Made by a program: the position numbers and the translations under genes
Assembly (NCBI GenBank): GCA_903847495.1
Contig: CAINDT010000148.1
Location: 1-9,329, forward strand
Direction: 5' to 3'
Length of the DNA: 9,329 nt
Source: an uncultured Actinomycetes bacterium
GTDB taxonomy: Bacteria > Actinomycetota > Thermoleophilia > Gaiellales > F1-60-MAGs149
The notes under the pieces: model-generated
The model's input: only the letters and a program-made list of their open reading frames with translations
The model's database searches: none
What the model was told of the DNA's origin: nothing
Shown here: positions 1-6,766 of the stretch, piece by piece
Layout of the letters: each line of letters begins with the position of its first letter
Position numbering within the stretch: the stretch's first letter is position 1

Positions 1-241
1 CGAGGCGCAACGACGACGACTGGCCCTGCGCCGGCTTGGGATTGCGGACGCACTGAAAGCCGTGGGCCTGGAAGAGCGGCAGCAGCTTCGCGGTATGCGT
101 GCCGACGACGGCGATGCGCGGGCCGGCGGGTGCGATCTCGAGGGCGCGCTCAACGAGCGGGCGACCCCACCATTCGGCGAGGAGCTTCGGCGTACCGAAC
201 CGCTCGGAGCGGCCAGCGGCGAGGACAACAGTGGCGATCAT
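1..241 (-). CDS. MobA-like nucleotidyltransferase (molybdenum cofactor cytidylyl/guanylyltransferase family), N-terminal part only
   Basis: This gene was found by translating the reverse complement from the ATG at 241-239; about 80 codons are present and the rest lies beyond position 1. The protein opens with IATVVLAAGRSERFGTPKL, the nucleotide-binding signature (LAAGxSxRFGxPK) of the MobA-like NTP transferase fold. Further on it has NPKPAQGQSSSLRL, matching the NPxxxxGxSSSL element of MocA/CoxI-type enzymes. Members transfer CMP or GMP to the molybdenum cofactor, or act in maturation of molybdenum hydroxylases; they are cytoplasmic. Full-length members are about 190-200 residues, so roughly the first 40% is visible. 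Its ATG overlaps the TGA of the amidohydrolase gene in an ATGA, so translation is probably coupled. The exact substrate cannot be told: a sugar-phosphate nucleotidyltransferase is less likely given the SSSL motif. No molybdoenzyme gene is in view. Confidence 0.85.
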   Translation of the reverse strand, partial: MIATVVLAAGRSERFGTPKLLAEWWGRPLVERALEIAPAGPRIAVVGTHTAKLLPLFQAHGFQCVRNPKPAQGQSSSLRL

Positions 242-1407
242 GCGGGGAGCTCGTTCCAGCGCGCCTGGGTGGCGGGCGAGTAGGCGAGGACCCACGCGGC
301 GAGGACGATCTCAAACGTCTCGCGCACATCCTCGAGGGTGGGGCGATCACCGCCGGCGAGCGCGTGGTCCCAGCGGCGCTCGGCGATGCGGATCAGGTCG
401 CCGATGCCGTCGAGCTGCTCCTCCTCATCGCGGCAGACCGCCGCGGCGAGGCCGAAGTGCCCGACGTAGTCGGGGCGACGCTGCCAGATCATGGGCAGCA
501 TCGCGGTGAGGTACCCGCCGAGGCGCTGGCGCGCCAGGTTGACGACGCGGTCGCGCGGCGCGAGCGGCGTGGCAGACAGCGTGGGGTGCTCGCCACGCAG
601 CAGCAGCTCAGCGGTACCGCCGAGTACGGCCTCACGCGTCTTCATGTCGGCGCCGATCTCGCAGAGCACGGCCAGCGTGGCGAAGAGGCTCTCGCGGATC
701 GTGCCGTACGGCAGGTCGGAGGCCCAGACGAGCTGCTCCGGCGGGACGCGCGTGAGCAACCCGTGCAGGTCGATCGGGCTCCACGCGGAGGCGTCGAAGA
801 CGACGTTCGGGCGGCCCGCGACGAGGGAGGCGATGCGGTCCTGATCGACGATCGCGGCGTGCGCGAGGATCAGCGTGGCGTCGGGGTTGCGTTCGGCGGC
901 GGTGGCGAGTGCCTCGCCGATCGGCGGCATGCCGCGACCGGCGTGGATCAGGATCGGCAGCCGGTGCTCGGCGGCGATCTCGAACACGGGGGTGAGGCGC
1001 TCGTCGTCGACGCTGAAGGCCTGCGCGCGTGGATGCAGCTTGATGCCACGGGCTCCGGCTGCGATCGCCCGGCGCGCCTCGGCCAGCGGATCGCCCGTCA
1101 GGTTGAGCCGGCAGAAGGGGATCACGCGACCGTTCGACGCGGCGGCCCACTCGAGGACGCGGTCGTTGGGCACCGTGTAGTTCTCGCCGCGGTCGGGATC
1201 GTGCAGCGGGAACGTCACTGCGTGCGCGACCTTGTGCGCGTCGAGGTGGGCGATCAGCTCCTCGAGGGTCTGGGACATCCCGTCCTCGTCGAGGCCGAGG
1301 TGCGTGTGCGGATCGATGCGGATGCCGTCGCCGGCGAGCTCGTCGATCAGCGCGTCCATGCGGGCGAAGACACCCGCGACATCCTCATGCAGTTCCACGG
1401 ACGTCAC
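238..1407 (-). CDS. Metal-dependent amidohydrolase (amidohydrolase_2 / TIM-barrel family) with helical C-terminal extension
   Basis: A 389-residue cytoplasmic protein with the metal-site layout of amidohydrolase-superfamily TIM barrels: HTH at 34-36 (the HxH on strand 1), K123 and H125 in GIKLHP, H155 in ILIHAG, H183 in LILAH, and the catalytic Asp231 in WASDLPYG. The family cleaves C-N, C-C or C-O bonds with one or two divalent metals; the substrate here is not predictable. The barrel seems to end near residue 290. The remaining ~100 residues look helical and resemble no domain I recognise. The start is GTG at 1407, 11 nt after the M16 stop. An in-frame GTG at 1398 is an alternative, because TACAGT lies exactly 7 nt upstream of it and neither start has a clear SD. 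The gene overlaps the MobA-like gene by ATGA. Family call sure, role unknown. Confidence 0.9.
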   Translation of the reverse strand: MTSVELHEDVAGVFARMDALIDELAGDGIRIDPHTHLGLDEDGMSQTLEELIAHLDAHKVAHAVTFPLHDPDRGENYTVPNDRVLEWAAASNGRVIPFCRLNLTGDPLAEARRAIAAGARGIKLHPRAQAFSVDDERLTPVFEIAAEHRLPILIHAGRGMPPIGEALATAAERNPDATLILAHAAIVDQDRIASLVAGRPNVVFDASAWSPIDLHGLLTRVPPEQLVWASDLPYGTIRESLFATLAVLCEIGADMKTREAVLGGTAELLLRGEHPTLSATPLAPRDRVVNLARQRLGGYLTAMLPMIWQRRPDYVGHFGLAAAVCRDEEEQLDGIGDLIRIAERRWDHALAGGDRPTLEDVRETFEIVLAAWVLAYSPATQARWNELPA

Positions 1408-1411
1408 TGTA
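1406..1411 (-). promoter_or_regulatory. Candidate leaderless -10 element (TACAGT) before amidohydrolase
   Basis: Read on the minus strand, TACAGT fits TAnnnT and lies 7 nt upstream of the in-frame GTG at 1398. It overlaps the GTG at 1407, so if it is used the protein would begin at the second GTG, three codons later. No convincing -35 box is visible. The spacing matches that of other starts in the window. Confidence 0.25.
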
Positions 1412-1418
1412 TCCGGGG

Positions 1419-2684
1419 TCAGGCGCCGAGGGCGGCGCGCAGGCCATCGATGTCGTCGAGCGGACCGACGCCCGCCAGCACTGCGCGGTCCAGCGTCACG
1501 ACGCGACGTCCGACACGCTGGAGATCCTCGGGCGTGACCGCCTCGATGCCGCGGATGACGGTGTCGAGATCGACCCAGCCGCCGTCGAGCAGCTCACGGC
1601 GCAGACCGAAGAAGATCCGCCCGCTCGGATCCTCCTGATTGAGGACCGTGTGGCCGATCAGGTAGCGCTTGGCCTTCTGGATCTCGTCGGCGGGGATCGG
1701 CTCCTCGACCATGCGGCGGAGCTCCTGCGCGATCACCTCGACGGCGAGGTTGGCGCGGTTGATGTCCACGCCGGCCTGCACGGCGAACGAGCCTGTGTCC
1801 GTATAGGCGGCGTTGCGACCGAACACGTAGTACGCGAGACCGCGCCGTTCGCGGACCTCGGTGAACAGGCGCGACGACATGCCGCCGCCGATCACGGCCT
1901 GCCAGACCGCCATCGCGTAGCGGTCCTCGTCGTTCGAGCGCATGCCGTTCACGCCCAACACGATGTGCGCCTGATCGCCGTCCCGGCGCTCGATCGCGAC
2001 GAGCGGCTCACTGATCTCCGGGATGACCGTCTCCGGCAGCGCGGGAGTGGGCTCACCCGGCAGGGCGCCGAAGCGCTCACGCACGTCGGCGAGCAGCGCG
2101 TCGGAGACGTTGCCGCCGAGTCCGATCGCGATGCGCTCGGGCCGGTACCACGCACCGAGGTAGTCGAGGAACGTCTGGCGCGTCGCCGCGCGGACCGTCT
2201 CCTTGGTGCCGATGATCGGGCGGCCGATTGGCGAGTCGCCGTAGCGGGCCGTGTCGTACACCTGGCCGACGATGTCGCGCGGCGTGTCGGTGTACATGTT
2301 GATCTCCTCGACGATCACGCCCTTCTCGCGCTCGAGCTCCTCCTCATCGAAGGTCGAGTGGAGGAACATGTCGCTGAGGACATCGACTGCCGTGCCGCCG
2401 TCGGCCGCTGCGCACTTCACGTAGTACGCGGTCAGCTCCTTGCCGGTGAAGGCGTTGAACTCGCCGCCGATGCCGTCGATCTCCGCGGAGATGTCGCGCG
2501 CGGTCGGACGGCGCTCCGTGCCCTTGAAGAACATGTGCTCCGAGAAGTGGGCGATGCCGCCAACCTCGGGGGTCTCGCAGCGCGAGCCGGCGGCGACGGA
2601 GATGACGACGGCGACGCTGGCTGCGTCGCGCATCGGTGCGCTCAGGATGCGGGCGCCATTGGGCAGAGTCTCGAGTTCGAACAT
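1419..2684 (-). CDS. M16B-family zinc peptidase (insulinase / processing-peptidase-like)
   Basis: About 420 residues, the usual length for a single-chain M16B bacterial peptidase. Numbered from the GTG at 2690, the inverted zinc motif HFSEH is at residues 48-52, and the third zinc ligand is Glu129 in IVEEIN, 77 residues after the second His as in pitrilysin-type enzymes. GGGMSSRLFTEVRERRGLAY (268-287) in the second half carries the conserved Arg/Tyr pair that helps bind substrate in active members. All key residues are present, so this should be an active metallopeptidase, typically a dimer with a closed chamber that degrades short or unfolded peptides. Two starts are possible: GTG at 2690 (weak AGG 6 nt upstream) and ATG at 2684, chosen because TAGCGT lies 6 nt before it. 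The gene follows DUF427 after about 50 bp, the largest gap in the run, and precedes the amidohydrolase by 11 bp. Substrate unknown. Confidence 0.93.
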   Translation of the reverse strand: MFELETLPNGARILSAPMRDAASVAVVISVAAGSRCETPEVGGIAHFSEHMFFKGTERRPTARDISAEIDGIGGEFNAFTGKELTAYYVKCAAADGGTAVDVLSDMFLHSTFDEEELEREKGVIVEEINMYTDTPRDIVGQVYDTARYGDSPIGRPIIGTKETVRAATRQTFLDYLGAWYRPERIAIGLGGNVSDALLADVRERFGALPGEPTPALPETVIPEISEPLVAIERRDGDQAHIVLGVNGMRSNDEDRYAMAVWQAVIGGGMSSRLFTEVRERRGLAYYVFGRNAAYTDTGSFAVQAGVDINRANLAVEVIAQELRRMVEEPIPADEIQKAKRYLIGHTVLNQEDPSGRIFFGLRRELLDGGWVDLDTVIRGIEAVTPEDLQRVGRRVVTLDRAVLAGVGPLDDIDGLRAALGA

Positions 2685-2690
2685 GGCCAC

Positions 2691-2696
2691 ACGCTA
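2691..2696 (-). promoter_or_regulatory. Candidate leaderless -10 element (TAGCGT) before M16 peptidase
   Basis: On the minus strand, TAGCGT fits TAnnnT and lies 6 nt before the ATG at 2684. It sits in the largest gap of the run, which is where an internal promoter would be expected. I see no -35 match. A weak AGG at SD distance from the upstream GTG is the competing reading. Confidence 0.25.
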
Positions 2697-2739
2697 CCTG
2701 CTGCTCGCGAACCAGGGTCTGGCCCGGCGCGTCGGGTCG

Positions 2740-3123
2740 TCAGTCGACGGGGCCGATCGCCACGTGGACCTTGTCGTCGTAGAACGAGTACCAGCCGGCC
2801 ACAGCGGTCGCGGCCGGCAGCGGCTCGTCGTAGGTCCACGCCACGTCGGCGTGCAGTGCGTCGCCGATGCGCGCCGAGTGGTGCGTGGCGTCGCCCTTGT
2901 ACGGGCAGTGCGTGGTGGTCGTGCTGCGCTCGAGCAGGTCGGCACGAACGTCTTCCGGCGGCAGGTAGTACCGGGCCACGCCGCTGTTGGTCTGCCGCAC
3001 GACGGAGGGGCGCTGCGAGTCGGCGAGGACGACGCCGTCGATCGTGATCACGATGTGCGCCTCGCGCTCCTCGACGGTGATGTCGGGGTCGGAGATGTCG
3101 TGGGCCGGGCCGGATTCGCTCAT
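2740..3123 (-). CDS. DUF427 family protein
   Basis: A 127-residue soluble protein made of a single DUF427 domain. Diagnostic stretches are YYLPPEDVR (52-60), the THCPYKGDA segment (71-79, with the family's CPYKG), AWTYDEPLP (95-103) and the closing WYSFYDDKVHV (111-121). DUF427 proteins are small beta-rich proteins common in actinobacteria, proteobacteria and fungi; their biochemical function is not established, and the conserved Cys-Pro-Tyr-Lys is the obvious candidate site. The first ~15 residues are acidic and probably disordered. The ATG at 3123 is 9 nt after the exporter stop. An AGG overlapping that TAG stop could serve as a weak SD, and the same bases also read as TAGGCT, a TAnnnT hexamer 6 nt upstream. 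Family membership is confident; no function is claimed. Confidence 0.92.
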   Translation of the reverse strand: MSESGPAHDISDPDITVEEREAHIVITIDGVVLADSQRPSVVRQTNSGVARYYLPPEDVRADLLERSTTTTHCPYKGDATHHSARIGDALHADVAWTYDEPLPAATAVAGWYSFYDDKVHVAIGPVD

Positions 3124-3129
3124 GCGCAG

Positions 3130-3135
3130 AGCCTA
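3130..3135 (-). promoter_or_regulatory. Candidate -10 element (TAGGCT) before DUF427 gene
   Basis: TAGGCT on the minus strand, 6 nt before the ATG at 3123. It includes the TAG stop of the exporter gene, so part of the match is dictated by that codon; this makes it the weakest of the hexamers listed. The AGG within it may instead act as an SD. Confidence 0.15.
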
Positions 3136-3738
3136 TCCGAGGGCCGAGCGGAGCAGCACGAGCGCGATCACGACCATCACGACGCCGATTGCCGCGTCGA
3201 GGATGCGCCACGTGCGGGGGCGGGCCATCAGCGGCGACAGCAGGCGCGCGCCGAAGCCCAGCCCGGCGAACCAGACGACGCTCGCCACGGCGGCGCCCAG
3301 CGCGAACCACCAGCGCTGGTCGCCGAACGACGCACCGATCGTGCCGACGAGCAGCACGGTGTCGAGGTAGACGTGCGGGTTGAGGAACGTGAAGCCGAGC
3401 ACCGCGATCGCGACGGCGGCAGCCGGCTGCGGCTCCTGCTGCGACGGCAGCAGGACGTCGGGGTGCAGCGCGCTGCGAAATGAGCGGACGGCGAACCAGA
3501 GGATGTACGCGGCGCCGACCAGGGTGATCAACGTGAGCACGTCGCCATGCGCCTGCACGATCGCGCCGAGACCGCCGATGCCGGCGGCGATCAGCAGCGC
3601 GTCGGCGCTCGCGCAGATCGCGACGGCGAGGCCCACGTGGTTCCGTGCCAGGCCGAGGCGCAGCACGTAGGCGTTCTGCGCGCCGATCGCCACGATCAAT
3701 GACAGGCCGGTGAGGAAGCCGGCAAGCGCGACATCCAC
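3133..3738 (-). CDS. LysE/ArgO-family amino-acid exporter
   Basis: A very hydrophobic membrane protein of about 201 residues with roughly six transmembrane segments, the standard LysE/ArgO size. Hallmarks are SLIVAIGAQNAYVLRLGL in the first helix (family GAQNAxVLRxG) and FLNPHVYLDTVLLVG after the charged central loop (family NPHxYLDT). The proteins export basic amino acids such as lysine or arginine; the substrate here is inferred from family only. A longer reading from 3795 exists, but its first 19 residues are polar, unlike the family, and overlap the acyltransferase coding region by 50 nt. I therefore place the start at GTG 3738, seven nt after the upstream stop, giving MDVALAGFLTG. No good SD is visible, so translation may depend on reinitiation. 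No LysG/ArgP-type regulator is nearby. An RhtB-type exporter is a less likely alternative, since the GAQNA and NPHVYLDT motifs are LysE-like. Confidence 0.92.
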   Translation of the reverse strand: MDVALAGFLTGLSLIVAIGAQNAYVLRLGLARNHVGLAVAICASADALLIAAGIGGLGAIVQAHGDVLTLITLVGAAYILWFAVRSFRSALHPDVLLPSQQEPQPAAAVAIAVLGFTFLNPHVYLDTVLLVGTIGASFGDQRWWFALGAAVASVVWFAGLGFGARLLSPLMARPRTWRILDAAIGVVMVVIALVLLRSALG

Positions 3739-3745
3739 GGGCGGC

Positions 3746-4450
3746 TCAGCCGCCGTTTCGGCGCAGCTCGTCCTCCGGAACGTCGCGCAGGACACGGGCC
3801 GGCACGCCGACCATCACGGTGCCGGCCGGGACGTCCTTCGTGACGACGGCGCCAGCACCGATGAAGGCCTCTTCGCCGACCTCGATGCCGGGGCAGAGGC
3901 AGACGGCGCCGCCGATGCGCGCGCCGCGGCGAATCGTCGGGCCCTTGAGCAGCGCGTGACGCTTCTCGGTGCGCCCCATGAAGTTGTCGTTGGTCGTGAC
4001 GACGCACGGCGCGATGAAGACGTCGTCCTCGAGCAGGCTCTTGGCGGTGATGTACGACTGCGACTGCACGCGGCAGCCCTCGCCGATGTGCGTGTCGTTC
4101 TCGACCGTGACGCCACGGCCGATCACGGTGCCGCTGCCAATCGTGCAGCGCTCGCGGACGAAGGCCTGGTCGCCGATGATCACGCGCTCGCCGAGCGTGG
4201 TGCCCGCGTACACGACGGCATGGGTCGAGACGGTGGAGCCCGCGCCCACGACGAGGCCGGCGAGGTCGCCGGTCTTGGCGACCGACTTGGGACCGAGCTT
4301 GGGGCGCTTGCCGAGCACCGCGTGCTCGCCGACCGTCACGTTGTCGCCGAGCACGGTGCCGGCGCGCACGACGGCGTACGGGCCGATCTCGACGTCTGCA
4401 CCCAGCTCGACGCCGTCCTCGACGATCGCAGTGGGGTGGACGCCGGTCAT
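3746..4450 (-). CDS. Left-handed beta-helix acyltransferase, nucleotide-sugar N-acetyltransferase-like (WbpD/WlbB-like)
   Basis: A 234-residue protein made almost entirely of hexapeptide repeats ([LIV]-G-x4), for example VELGADVEIGPYAVV and LGERVIIGDQAFV, the left-handed beta-helix of trimeric acyl-CoA transferases. A polar insertion at about 47-66 interrupts the coil and probably forms an external loop. The C-terminal half carries VTTNDNFMGRTEKR (151-164) followed by GARIGG, AFIGAGAVVTKDVPAG and VMVGVPARVL, the closing region of WbpD/WlbB/PglD-type sugar N-acetyltransferases. It likely acetylates an amino group on a UDP-amino sugar with acetyl-CoA in the cytosol. It is about 40 residues longer than Pseudomonas WbpD as I recall it, mainly from additional N-terminal coils and the loop. 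Its ATG overlaps the upstream TGA as TGATG, with a weak GGA 6 nt ahead, so it is probably coupled to the oxidoreductase. DapH-type acyltransferases share the fold and cannot be excluded. Confidence 0.85.
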   Translation of the reverse strand: MTGVHPTAIVEDGVELGADVEIGPYAVVRAGTVLGDNVTVGEHAVLGKRPKLGPKSVAKTGDLAGLVVGAGSTVSTHAVVYAGTTLGERVIIGDQAFVRERCTIGSGTVIGRGVTVENDTHIGEGCRVQSQSYITAKSLLEDDVFIAPCVVTTNDNFMGRTEKRHALLKGPTIRRGARIGGAVCLCPGIEVGEEAFIGAGAVVTKDVPAGTVMVGVPARVLRDVPEDELRRNGG

Positions 4451-5475
4451 CAGGCGTCCAGCCGGATCGGCGCCCCGTGCTGCTCGAGCGACGTCTGCAG
4501 GGCGGTCAGGACCTCGACGACGGCGAGACCCTCATCCCCGGAGGCGACAGTCGCCTGACCGGCGACAATCGCATCGACGAAGGCCTTGGTCTCCTGGATC
4601 AGCGGCTCGGCGTTCGGAACCTGCGGAATCTTGACGTCGCCGGTGCGCAGCGCCTGGAACTCGCCCCAGGTGTCGAAGCGCGACGGCGACGATGCCTTCT
4701 CGTAGACCGTCAGCTTGCGATCGGCCTCGGTGTCGTCGAAGACGGCCATGCCTTCGGAGCCGACGACCGTCAGCTTGCGGCTCTTGTGCGGGTCGAGCCA
4801 CGAGACGTGGAGGTGCGCGACGAGGCCGCTGGGAAAGTGCAGGTAGCCGAACACGACGTCCTCAACGCCTTCGCGGAGGAACGCCTCGCCACGAGCCGAG
4901 ACCTCCTCGGGGCGCTCGCCGGCCAGGGCCAGCGCGAGCGAGATGTCGTGCGGCGCGAGGCTCCACAGCGCGTTCTCGTCGGCGCGGACCTTGCCGAAGT
5001 TGAGGCGATTCGTGTACAGGTAGAGCACGCGGCCGAGGTCGCCGGAGTCGGCGATGGCCTGCAGCTGCTGGAAGACGGGGTGGAAGCGCAGCAGGTGGCC
5101 GACCATCAGCACGCGACCGCCTGCGTCGGCGGTCTCGACGAGTTCGCGCGCGTCGGCGACGGTCAGGGCCAGCGGCTTCTCGATCAGCGCGTGCTTGCCG
5201 GCGCGCAGCACCTGCATGCCGATCGTGTGGTGGCTCGGTGCGCCCGTGGCGACGACGATCGCGTCGAGCGTGTCGTCCTCGAGCAGATCGTCGAAGCGGT
5301 CGGTCAGGACCGTGCCGGGATAGCGGCCCTCGATGCGGGCACGGTTGCCCTCGTCGAGGTCGCAGGCGTAGGCCAACTCGCAGCCCGGCGTGGAGGCCAG
5401 CGCACGCGCCAGGTTCGGACCCCAGTAGCCGAGGCCGACGATGCCGACGCGGACGGGGCTAGAGGCGCTGGACAT
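4450..5475 (-). CDS. Gfo/Idh/MocA-family NAD(P)-dependent oxidoreductase, probable nucleotide-sugar dehydrogenase
   Basis: A 341-residue cytosolic enzyme. The N-terminal Rossmann domain opens with VRVGIVGLGYWGPN (GxGxxG at 14-19); an acidic Asp39 ends the second strand, which favours NAD over NADP. The family EKP motif is at 99-101 with the catalytic Lys100, and APHDIS (His176-Asp177) supplies the usual active-site His. The C-terminal half is the alpha/beta substrate domain. Next to a UDP-HexNAc dehydrogenase and a sugar N-acetyltransferase, the natural role is oxidation of the C3 hydroxyl of a UDP-HexNAc uronate (WbpB/WlbA step). However, the motif around His176 (ENALWSLAPHDIS) is not the WbpB-type one I remember, so the sugar substrate is inference. 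The start has the best SD in the window, GGAGG five nt upstream of ATG. The gene overlaps the dehydrogenase end by 17 nt and the acyltransferase start by 1 nt. Confidence 0.9.
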   Translation of the reverse strand: MSSASSPVRVGIVGLGYWGPNLARALASTPGCELAYACDLDEGNRARIEGRYPGTVLTDRFDDLLEDDTLDAIVVATGAPSHHTIGMQVLRAGKHALIEKPLALTVADARELVETADAGGRVLMVGHLLRFHPVFQQLQAIADSGDLGRVLYLYTNRLNFGKVRADENALWSLAPHDISLALALAGERPEEVSARGEAFLREGVEDVVFGYLHFPSGLVAHLHVSWLDPHKSRKLTVVGSEGMAVFDDTEADRKLTVYEKASSPSRFDTWGEFQALRTGDVKIPQVPNAEPLIQETKAFVDAIVAGQATVASGDEGLAVVEVLTALQTSLEQHGAPIRLDA

Positions 5476-6727
5476 TCGCGCCTCCGAGCGAGCGGCGGCC
5501 CGTCGCGTTGCGCAGGTCGAGCACGGACGTGGCGCGATCGACGACCATCGCGTAGTCGACGTCGTTGTGGCCGGTGATGATCACGACGCAGTCGGCGGCG
5601 GCCACGGCATCAGCGGTCAGCGCGACGGACTCGAGGCCCAGCTCGGGCATGGTCGCGACGTGCGGATCGTGGTAGCTGAGGTTGGCGCCACGGTCGCGCA
5701 GGAGCTCGATGATCGGCAGGGCGGGCGACTCGCGCATGTCGCCGACGTCGTTCTTGTAGGCCACACCGAGGATCAGGATGTCGGCGCCCCGCACGCTCTT
5801 GGCGTCGTCGTTGAGAACGCGGGCGATGCGATCGACGCAGTAGCTGGGCATGTTGCCGTTGACCTTGCCAGCCAGCTCGATGAACTCGGTCGAGAACTCG
5901 TGCTCGCGCGCCTTCCACGTCAGGTAGAAGGGGTCGATCGGCAGGCAGTGGCCGCCGAGGCCGGGGCCGGGCTCGAAGCGCATGAAGCCGAACGGCTTGG
6001 TGGCGGCCGCGTCCACGACCTCCCACACGTCCAGGCCCATGCGGTCGCAGAGCATCGCGAGCTCGTTGACGAGGGCGATGTTGACGGTGCGGAAGATGTT
6101 CTCCAGCAGCTTGGCGAGCTCGGCGGCCTCCGGCGAGGAGACGCGCACGATCGTGTCGACGGCGCCCTGGTAGACGGCGGCGGCCTTGTCGGCGCACTCG
6201 GGCGTGATGCCGCCCATCACCTTCGGCGTCGTGTGGACCGTGAAGTCGGTGCGGCCCGGGTCGATGCGCTCGGGCGACATCGCGAGGTGGAAGTCGGTGC
6301 CGGCCTTGAGACCGCCCTCCTCGAGCATCGGCTGCAGGACCTCGCGCGTGGTGCCCGGGTACGTGGTCGACTCGAGCACGACGACATGGCCCTTGCGGAG
6401 ATTGCGCGCGACGGCGGCGGTGGCGGACCGGACGGCGCCGAGGTCGGGCTCGCGGTGCTCGGCCAGCGGCGTGGGGACGCAGATCAGGATGGCGTCGGCG
6501 TCGCGGAGCTCGCCCTCGTCGGTCGTGCCGGCGAGCTTGCCCTCATCGACCAGGCGCTTGAGGTCGGCGGAGGCGACGTCCTCGATGTACGAGTCGCCCG
6601 CGTTGAGGCGCTCCATCTTGTCCGCGGCCGGGTCGAGGCACACCACGGTGCGCCCTGCCTCTGCGAGGCGGACGGCAAGGGGAAGGCCGACGTAACCGGC
6701 GCCGACGACTGCGACATCGCGCTGCAC
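5459..6727 (-). CDS. UDP-N-acetylhexosamine 6-dehydrogenase (WbpA/WecC-like nucleotide-sugar dehydrogenase)
   Basis: A 422-residue member of the UDP-glucose/UDP-HexNAc dehydrogenase family, which oxidises C6 of a UDP-sugar to the uronic acid in two NAD-dependent steps. The N-terminal Rossmann motif is VVGAGYVGLP (GxGxxG at 9-14). Lys206 and Asn210 in AKLLENIFR are the conserved central residues. GPGLGGHCLPIDPFYL (254-269) carries the catalytic Cys261, and its form is that of UDP-HexNAc (WbpA/WecC) rather than UDP-glucose enzymes. The C-terminal domain includes the ILGVAYKNDVGDMRESP motif. Substrate is most likely UDP-GlcNAc or UDP-ManNAc, given the adjacent 2-epimerase. The start is GTG at 6727; there is no SD at normal distance, but TACCAT lies 7 nt upstream and the start falls inside a GC-rich hairpin. 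It sits 39 nt after the epimerase and ends 17 nt inside the next gene. Confidence 0.93.
   Translation of the reverse strand: MQRDVAVVGAGYVGLPLAVRLAEAGRTVVCLDPAADKMERLNAGDSYIEDVASADLKRLVDEGKLAGTTDEGELRDADAILICVPTPLAEHREPDLGAVRSATAAVARNLRKGHVVVLESTTYPGTTREVLQPMLEEGGLKAGTDFHLAMSPERIDPGRTDFTVHTTPKVMGGITPECADKAAAVYQGAVDTIVRVSSPEAAELAKLLENIFRTVNIALVNELAMLCDRMGLDVWEVVDAAATKPFGFMRFEPGPGLGGHCLPIDPFYLTWKAREHEFSTEFIELAGKVNGNMPSYCVDRIARVLNDDAKSVRGADILILGVAYKNDVGDMRESPALPIIELLRDRGANLSYHDPHVATMPELGLESVALTADAVAAADCVVIITGHNDVDYAMVVDRATSVLDLRNATGRRSLGGANVQRL
5481..5485 (-). promoter_or_regulatory. Strong ribosome binding site (GGAGG) for Gfo/Idh/MocA gene
   Basis: GGAGG on the minus strand, 5 nt before the ATG at 5475. 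It lies inside the last codons of the dehydrogenase gene, fixes the start, and contrasts with the SD-less starts of the two genes upstream. It indicates that this gene is translated from the shared mRNA. Confidence 0.75.
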
Positions 6728-6752
6728 GAGGGGGATGGTACCCGCCTCGGTG
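6725..6752 (-). promoter_or_regulatory. GC-rich hairpin sequestering the dehydrogenase start codon
   Basis: In minus-strand RNA, CAC at the 5' end pairs with the GUG start codon, then GAGG pairs with CCUC and GGG with CCC around a six-base loop UACCAU. This gives ten base pairs, nine of them G-C, broken only by two single-base bulges on the 5' side. It would hide the GTG start and the only GAGG nearby in a read-through transcript from the epimerase. There is no U-run, so it is not a typical terminator. Whether it acts in vivo is inference. Confidence 0.35.
6735..6740 (-). promoter_or_regulatory. Candidate leaderless -10 element (TACCAT) before dehydrogenase
   Basis: TACCAT on the minus strand, exactly 7 nt before the GTG at 6727, in the 39-nt gap after the epimerase. 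Position and lack of an SD fit a leaderless actinobacterial promoter. The same hexamer forms the loop of the hairpin at 6725-6752. No -35 match seen. Confidence 0.35.
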
Positions 6753-6766
6753 CCCGTGGCGCTGCG

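Noticed and set aside
2691..2739. Possible terminator between DUF427 and M16 genes
   Set aside because: Only short stems (CCAG/CTGG and CCCG/CGGG) and no U-run in the minus-strand RNA; too weak to call.
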